This document shows positions 59,481-64,000 of a stretch of 64,000 nucleotides of DNA, piece by piece. Every line of letters starts with the position of its first letter. The stretch's first letter is position 1. Below the pieces are notes generated by a model. That model was not told where the DNA came from, did not search any database, and saw nothing but the letters and a program-made list of their open reading frames with translations. Both the position numbers and the translations under genes were made by a program. Origin of the DNA: Sphingomonas pokkalii (lineage in GTDB: Bacteria > Pseudomonadota > Alphaproteobacteria > Sphingomonadales > Sphingomonadaceae); NCBI RefSeq assembly GCF_003096275.1, contig NZ_QENQ01000001.1, positions 1 through 64,000 of the forward strand, in the 5' to 3' direction.

Positions 59481-59513
59481 AATCGCGCCGCCTTAGTCGG
59501 TGGCGCGATTTTT
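59481..59513. terminator. Terminator-like hairpin between parE and prfC
   Basis: AATCGCGCC at 59481-59489 pairs perfectly with GGCGCGATT at 59502-59510; TTTTT follows on the plus strand. The only genes nearby run on the minus strand, where the stem would end the parDE transcript but has just two T residues after it. Confidence 0.6.
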
Positions 59514-59549
59514 ATCCAGCGGGGAGAATCCGTTGGACTTCGCTTCGCC

Positions 59550-59852
59550 TCAGTGCGGTTCGGATCCCAGCAGGGCAGCGACGTCACGCGCGCCATGGAT
59601 GAAGTGCAGCACTTCGATGTCCGGTGCCATGATACGATACAGGATCAGGTACTTGCCGAAAGCGCACCGGCGTATCCCGCGATGCGCGAAGGCTTCCAAC
59701 AACGGATAGGCTGCCGGAAACGTAGAGAGCGCCCATGCGCGCTCCAGCAGTTCCACCGTGAAGGATGCCGCCCGCTCCGGATCATCTTGTGCGATCCAAT
59801 CGCCGATCGCGCGGAGCTCGGCACGTGCAGTTTCCGTGAGGCGTACTTTCAC
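59550..59852 (-). CDS. RelE/ParE-family toxin of a type II toxin-antitoxin pair
   Basis: The 100-residue product has the ParE-type fold order: helix pair RLTETARAELRAIGDWIAQDDPERAASF, then LLEAFAHRGIRRCAFGKYLILYRIM and the C-terminal strand IEVLHFIHGARD. ParE toxins block DNA gyrase, RelE types cut mRNA at the ribosome; the sequence resembles ParE more. It overlaps the antitoxin gene by four bases and lies downstream of it. Confidence 0.88.
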   Translation of the reverse strand: MKVRLTETARAELRAIGDWIAQDDPERAASFTVELLERAWALSTFPAAYPLLEAFAHRGIRRCAFGKYLILYRIMAPDIEVLHFIHGARDVAALLGSEPH

Positions 59853-60094
59853 TGCGGAGACCAGCGCGTCCGCATTTCCTCCATCACCTGCTCGATCGGC
59901 ACCATGCGACCGGCATCCGCATCGGCGAGGCCTTGCTCGATCTTCGCGTGCATCGCGGCGCGCAGCATTTCCCGCTCGGTCACGATCCGCGCACCTTCCC
60001 GCAGCAGATCGTCACGAGAAGCGAAGCGTCCGGTCGCGAGAACGTCGTTGATCGCCTGCTCCAGCGGCGCACCGTAATCGGAGTGGTCGTCCAT
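59849..60094 (-). CDS. ParD-like antitoxin
   Basis: The 81-residue product would bind and neutralise the toxin and repress the pair. It shows a short N-terminal ribbon-helix-helix region (LEQAINDVLATGRFASRDDLLREGARIVTERE) and a helical toxin-binding tail ending EQVMEEMRTRWSP. It is the first gene of the overlapping pair, the standard order. The pair stands alone between prfC and an epimerase gene, a typical position for a chromosomal toxin-antitoxin cassette. Confidence 0.85.
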   Translation of the reverse strand: MDDHSDYGAPLEQAINDVLATGRFASRDDLLREGARIVTEREMLRAAMHAKIEQGLADADAGRMVPIEQVMEEMRTRWSPQ

Positions 60095-60136
60095 GCGCAG
60101 AAGATACGCCTTCCGGCGCCGCCTCGCAACGCAGAC

Positions 60137-61000
60137 TCAATCCAGCAGCGTCACATCCATCGCGAAGCGCCGCGTCTCGCCGGGGGCGAGCCGCTGGATG
60201 CCGGGCTTGTCCCAGATCTCGCCGTCGAAGCCCGCGGGATCGGCGATGCCCCACCAGGGCTCGACGCAGACATAGCGCGCGCCGGGCTTGGTCCAGAGGC
60301 CGAGCACGCCGGTATCGGGGAAGCGGATGCGCAGCTGCGGGCCATCCTCCGCGCCGTACAGCAGACCGCGGCTGGCGAGATCGTCCCAGATCAGCGCGTC
60401 GGCGGTGAACAGGTCGTCGGACAGCGGCAGCGCCCGCCCCGCCACCGGGCTCGCGCGACGATCGGGCGCGATGCCGCCCTCGCCGATATAGCGGAGCGCC
60501 GAGAATTCCGGTGCGTCGAACAGGATGCGATGCGCCGCGCGCGGGTGCCCATAGGGCAGCGGCCAGGCAAAGGCGGGATGGAAGCCGAAGCTGGCCGGCA
60601 TGTCCCGGCTGTCGCGGTTGGTCACCGCGATCTCGATCCAGAGCGTCGCTTCGTCCAGCCGATAGGTCGCGTCGAGCGTGAAAGCGAAGGGATAGGCCGC
60701 GCGCGTTTCGGCATCGTCCTGCAGCCGGAAGGTCGCGCGATCGGCGCGCTGCTCGATCAGCGCGAAGTCGCGACGACGGGCGAAGCCGTGCTGCGGCAGA
60801 CGATAGTCTCGGCCGTCCAGCCGATAGCGATCGCCCACCAGCCGCCCCACGATGGGGAACAGCAATGGCGCCCTACCCGTCCAGAAGGCGGGATCGCCAT
60901 CGGTCATCAGTTCGCGCCCGGCGACATCGCGGAGCGACGAAAGCTCCGCGCCGTGCGGATCGATCGCGGCCGAGAGCCGCGTGCTTGCGATTTCAATCAT
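60137..61000 (-). CDS. Aldose 1-epimerase family protein (LacX-like)
   Basis: This galactose-mutarotase-like enzyme of 287 residues would equilibrate hexose anomers. It has the family blocks RAPLLFPIVGRLVGDRYRLDG, LPQHGFARRRDF with the conserved His, and MPASFGFHPAFAWPLPYG. ARYVCVEPWWGIAD near the C-terminus carries the catalytic Glu. GGGAG precedes ATG 61000. The branch is that of LacX/YihR-type proteins, whose sugar is often unknown. Confidence 0.87.
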   Translation of the reverse strand: MIEIASTRLSAAIDPHGAELSSLRDVAGRELMTDGDPAFWTGRAPLLFPIVGRLVGDRYRLDGRDYRLPQHGFARRRDFALIEQRADRATFRLQDDAETRAAYPFAFTLDATYRLDEATLWIEIAVTNRDSRDMPASFGFHPAFAWPLPYGHPRAAHRILFDAPEFSALRYIGEGGIAPDRRASPVAGRALPLSDDLFTADALIWDDLASRGLLYGAEDGPQLRIRFPDTGVLGLWTKPGARYVCVEPWWGIADPAGFDGEIWDKPGIQRLAPGETRRFAMDVTLLD

Positions 61001-61056
61001 GCCGTCTCCCTTGGCTCCGGCTGGCGATACGCGCCGATTGCCCGGGGGGAAAGCGC

Positions 61057-63393
61057 TCAGAACCCCCAGCTCCACCGCACTACACCACCCATGTCGTTCG
61101 CGACACTGGCGAAATTTCCCGGCTGGTGGCGCAGGAACAGGTTGCTGCTGATATCGCCGTCCAGGAAGTTCCAGCGATAGCGCACCTCGTAGTCGATCTC
61201 GCGCCCGACGGGGGCAAGGTTGATCCGCGCACTGCTCCAGCTGGTCACGCTCTCCGTGCCATAATCCCAGCCCTGCGGTAGGCGCAGGCCGATGCCGCCG
61301 TGCGCGACGCGCAGCGGCTGCGCAACACGGAATCCGATCGAATCGCTGCCGAACACGCCGTCCTTTCCGACATCGGCGGCCCAGGCGTTGGTGCGGATCA
61401 GGCCCGCTCCTTCGAAACCGCCGCGCAACGCCGCCTGCGTCCAGCCCTTGCGCAGCGATCCGCCCAGGCTCCAGCCACCGCCCAGGCCCCAGCGCAGGCC
61501 AAGATCGGCGAACAGGCTGCTGGCCCGCGCCGCGCCCAGCCCCGCACCGAACCGCGCACCCAGCACCGTGTTGGCTTCTGCCAGCCGCGTCAGTGCCAGG
61601 CTGGCGTTCAGCCCGCCGAATCGACGGTCGAGCGCGATGGTCGCACGGCCATAGCCGTATCGCTGCCAGCGCGTGCGGAACGCGTCGATGTCGCCGGCAT
61701 ATTGGCTCATCACGTCGCCATATTCGCTGGCGACCGTCACGCCCCAGGCCCCGAGCGCGTGGCGCACCGCCGCCGATCCGCCAACCGCGACATCGAATCC
61801 AGGGGCGCTCAGCGGATCGCGCGCAATCAGGAATGCGGGATCATCGCGCCCGGCGAGTTGTGCCGTCAACGCGTTGCCGCTCTGGGCGACGCCGATCGCG
61901 AACTGCACCCGCCTGCCCAGCCGTCCGCTCACTGTCGTCGCCAGCATCCGCGCGACACTCGCATCGCGACTGGTGATGCCCAGCCGCTCGATCCGCACCG
62001 AATCGGTGGTCGGCACCAGCGACACGGCCACCCGCATCCCGCTGAACCCCATCGAGAAGCTGCGATCGCGCGTCGCCAGCAGCGCGGCAAGGTTGCGCGC
62101 CATCGGCTGGTGCTGGATCGTGCCGCCGACATCGGTTGCGAACGCACGCTGAAACGCATCGAGCACGACCATGCCGAGCGCGCCCTGCGTCGCATCCCCC
62201 ATCGGGGCCGACAGCGTTCCGTTCACCGTCGTGGAAATGGCGGCGCTGCGCCCTGCGACCGACATGGTACCAACCGGCTGGAACGCCCGCGTCAGATCCA
62301 GCACGCCGCGGCCATAGATCGCATCGACGCCCGGATCGCCGACATCGCGGGCGGTGGCGTAGAGCAGGTCGACGATCTGCTTGCCGGTCAGGTTCGGGAA
62401 GGCTTGGGCCAGCAACGCGATCGCACCGGCGATCTGCGGGGCGGAGAAGGACGTGCCAGACCAGAGGAAGGCGCTGTTGGTGGCGTCGGGTGCCCGCACC
62501 CCTTCGCCCACCGCCGCCAGATACACGCTTGCGGACGTTCCGGCGCGGTTCGAGAAGCTGGAGATCACATCGTTGGCGTTCACCGATCCGGCGATGATCA
62601 CCAGGCCGCGAGCGATGGCGCTGTTCATCGCGGGCGAGCTGAAGGCATCGGGGTTGGCGGCGCCGTCATTGCCGGCCGCCATCACCACGATCACGCCGGC
62701 CGCGGTGGCGCGGTCGATCGCCGCGCTCAGGCTCGACGAGGCGCCGTCGCCACCCAGCGAGATGTTCACCACACGCACGCCGGCCAGCCGCGCCCGATCC
62801 AGGGCCGTCGCGATCGCGCTGCCATCGAACTTGCAGGTTGTCGTATCCGATCCGTCGCAACTGCCCACGCGATCCGCGCGCCCGACCACCAGTTGCGCAT
62901 CGAAGGCGACGCCTTGCGATCCCGAACCGTTCCGCCTGCCCGCGATCGTGAAGGCAACCGCCGTGCCATGGCCGCCGACATCGTCGATCGATCCATTGCC
63001 GGCGGTGTCGCTGGAACTGGCGAGGATTCGGCAAGTGCCGGTGCCCAGACCGCCGGAACAATCGCCAAACTCCTGGCTCTGCAGATCGATGCCCGAATCG
63101 ATCACGCCGACTTTCACGCCGCTGCCGGTGGCGCCGGCATTATAGGCGACCAGCGCCCGCATCGACAGCGCGCCCACCGACGCGCGATACTCGCTGGTAT
63201 CGTAGTTCGTAGGTGACGGCGCAGGCGTCGGCGCCGGGCTGGGCGCCGGCGTGGGGCTGGGGGCTGGGGCGGGCACCGGGGCGGGCGCCGGCGAGACCCC
63301 GCCACTGCCGCCGCCGCCGCTGCAAGCGCCAAGCGCCACCAAGCCGACGACCGAAGCCGACTGCATCCATCGCATGCCCAACGCCACCCGCAT
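61057..63393 (-). CDS. Subtilisin-family (S8) protease with C-terminal barrel-like domain
   Basis: The 778-residue product begins with an export signal that includes a lipobox-like LGAC (Cys24), then a Gly/Ser stretch and a Pro-Ala repeat linker. The S8 domain has the full triad: Asp in KVGVIDSGID, His in DVGGHGTAVAF, Ser in WSGTSFSAPQIAG. From about residue 420 a beta-rich region ends in VVRWSWGF with aromatic-terminal strands, like an autotransporter translocator. It could be a surface protease. ATG 63393 has GAGGAC upstream; start codons a few residues later are possible. Confidence 0.87.
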   Translation of the reverse strand: MRVALGMRWMQSASVVGLVALGACSGGGGSGGVSPAPAPVPAPAPSPTPAPSPAPTPAPSPTNYDTSEYRASVGALSMRALVAYNAGATGSGVKVGVIDSGIDLQSQEFGDCSGGLGTGTCRILASSSDTAGNGSIDDVGGHGTAVAFTIAGRRNGSGSQGVAFDAQLVVGRADRVGSCDGSDTTTCKFDGSAIATALDRARLAGVRVVNISLGGDGASSSLSAAIDRATAAGVIVVMAAGNDGAANPDAFSSPAMNSAIARGLVIIAGSVNANDVISSFSNRAGTSASVYLAAVGEGVRAPDATNSAFLWSGTSFSAPQIAGAIALLAQAFPNLTGKQIVDLLYATARDVGDPGVDAIYGRGVLDLTRAFQPVGTMSVAGRSAAISTTVNGTLSAPMGDATQGALGMVVLDAFQRAFATDVGGTIQHQPMARNLAALLATRDRSFSMGFSGMRVAVSLVPTTDSVRIERLGITSRDASVARMLATTVSGRLGRRVQFAIGVAQSGNALTAQLAGRDDPAFLIARDPLSAPGFDVAVGGSAAVRHALGAWGVTVASEYGDVMSQYAGDIDAFRTRWQRYGYGRATIALDRRFGGLNASLALTRLAEANTVLGARFGAGLGAARASSLFADLGLRWGLGGGWSLGGSLRKGWTQAALRGGFEGAGLIRTNAWAADVGKDGVFGSDSIGFRVAQPLRVAHGGIGLRLPQGWDYGTESVTSWSSARINLAPVGREIDYEVRYRWNFLDGDISSNLFLRHQPGNFASVANDMGGVVRWSWGF

Positions 63394-63516
63394 TCTCTGT
63401 CCTCGCCCGATCGGCTGCCTGCTTAGCGCATGATTGGTTTCGGCATGTTTACCAATACCCCCACGCGGGCGCTGGCGTCTTGCGGCCGGGCAGCCCACCC
63501 CCTACAGGCCGCAGCG

Positions 63517-64000
63517 ATGCTCGCCCAGCTTTCGCACATCCGCAACTGGATCTTCGATCTGGACAATACGCTCTATCCGGCGAGCGCCAACCTGTTCGCG
63601 ATGATCGATGCGCGGATCGGCGAATATGTCCAGCGCCTGCTCGGCTGCTCCCCGGAGGAAGCACGCCGGGTGCAGAAGGACTATTTCCACGCGCATGGCA
63701 CCACCCTGTCCGGCCTGATCACCGACCACGGCACCGATCCGCATCATTATCTCGACTATGTGCACGACGTCGACATGAGCGTGCTCGAAGCGAATGAGGC
63801 GCTGATCGAAGCGCTGGCCCGCCTGCCCGGCCGCAAGCTGGTCTTCACCAACGGCGATGCCCCCTATGCCCGCAAGGTACTGGACAAGCTTGGCCTGGGC
63901 GAGACGTTCGAGGCGATCCACGATATCCACGCGACCAGCTATCGCCCCAAGCCCGAGGCATCCGCCTACCAGGGCCTGTGCGAGGCCTATGATCTGGACC
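63517..64000 (+). CDS. HAD-family pyrimidine 5'-nucleotidase (partial, runs off the window)
   Basis: This is the start of a HAD phosphatase of the SDT1/PPM1-type pyrimidine 5'-nucleotidase group. The first 161 residues are present. IFDLDNTLYP holds Asp14 and Asp16, the nucleophile and acid/base. VFTNGDAPYARKVLDKLGL is motif II, and HDIHATSYRPKPEASAY has the motif III lysine. The C-terminus with motif IV is outside. ATG 63517 is the first start with the conserved N-terminus. Confidence 0.88.
   Translation, partial: MLAQLSHIRNWIFDLDNTLYPASANLFAMIDARIGEYVQRLLGCSPEEARRVQKDYFHAHGTTLSGLITDHGTDPHHYLDYVHDVDMSVLEANEALIEALARLPGRKLVFTNGDAPYARKVLDKLGLGETFEAIHDIHATSYRPKPEASAYQGLCEAYDLD

Noticed and set aside
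1..64000. CRISPR arrays, tRNA or rRNA genes, insertion sequences and prophage genes
   Set aside because: I looked for regular direct repeats, cloverleaf ends, transposase motifs and phage structural genes and saw none.

Overview
The window is a GC-rich, gene-dense stretch of an alphaproteobacterial chromosome, most likely from Sphingomonas or a close relative. Supporting signs are gapR, a CarD-family regulator, class II fructose bisphosphatase (glpX), a ubiquinol-cytochrome c chaperone, a TonB-dependent receptor beside a spinster-type MFS carrier, a PEPxxWA-CTERM protein, an orphan flavin halogenase near sugar genes, and GGAAC-N16/17-CGTT (EcfG-type) promoters. I see no tRNA, rRNA, CRISPR array, prophage or intact insertion sequence.

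Layout: 1-0.7 kb, end of a globin-coupled chemotaxis transducer (cut by the window edge). 0.9-3.6 kb, sdhCDA without sdhB, closed by a strong terminator. 3.6-9.9 kb, housekeeping genes: ruvC, yebC, gapR, a secreted amidohydrolase, a DUF1244 protein, pyk and dinB. 10-17.6 kb, a carbohydrate block: SGNH hydrolase, GH115 glucuronidase, flavin halogenase, sugar mutarotase, zinc dehydrogenase and a fuconolactonase-like hydrolase. 17.7-24.8 kb, an S15-type hydrolase, glpX and hom split by two small exported proteins, a 2OG-Fe(II) oxygenase and a lipoprotein. 24.9-32.1 kb, a Bcr-type MFS, an acidic protein and a lipoprotein that each have an EcfG-type promoter, a thioesterase, an extensin-like lipoprotein, a LOG protein, alanine racemase and an MHS-family transporter.

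32.1-33.8 kb is the most foreign-looking part. One AT-rich gene encodes a putative DNA/RNA non-specific endonuclease of effector or toxin type. It lies between a REP-like hairpin and a 93-bp repeat whose inverted twin lies 25 kb away at 8732-8824. 33.9-44.4 kb holds an ABC-F ATPase, a PEP-CTERM phytase-like protein, an M20 dipeptidase, pdeM, a GIN-domain lipoprotein, carD, fdxA and an S4 protein coupled to a SUV3-like helicase. 44.6-51.8 kb holds an M23 peptidase, a TIGR02186/TauE pair, an NfrB-like glycosyltransferase with an NfrA_C-like partner, an RcnB-like protein and bamE. A candidate EcfG-dependent small RNA (about 50600-50671) lies upstream of the glycosyltransferase. 51.9-57.9 kb holds the cytochrome bc1 chaperone, a DUF177 protein, a tetR/TonB-receptor/MFS uptake locus and a small gene that looks leaderless. 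57.9-64 kb holds prfC, a parDE-type toxin-antitoxin pair, an aldose epimerase, a subtilase with a C-terminal barrel-like domain and the start of a HAD nucleotidase.

Two observations stand out. First, three EcfG-type promoters point at an acidic protein, a lipoprotein and a short C-rich terminated RNA, which suggests uncharacterised general-stress-response outputs. Second, an orphan AT-rich nuclease with basic patches at both ends sits next to dispersed repeats. Functions are family-level readings made by eye, with no database search.
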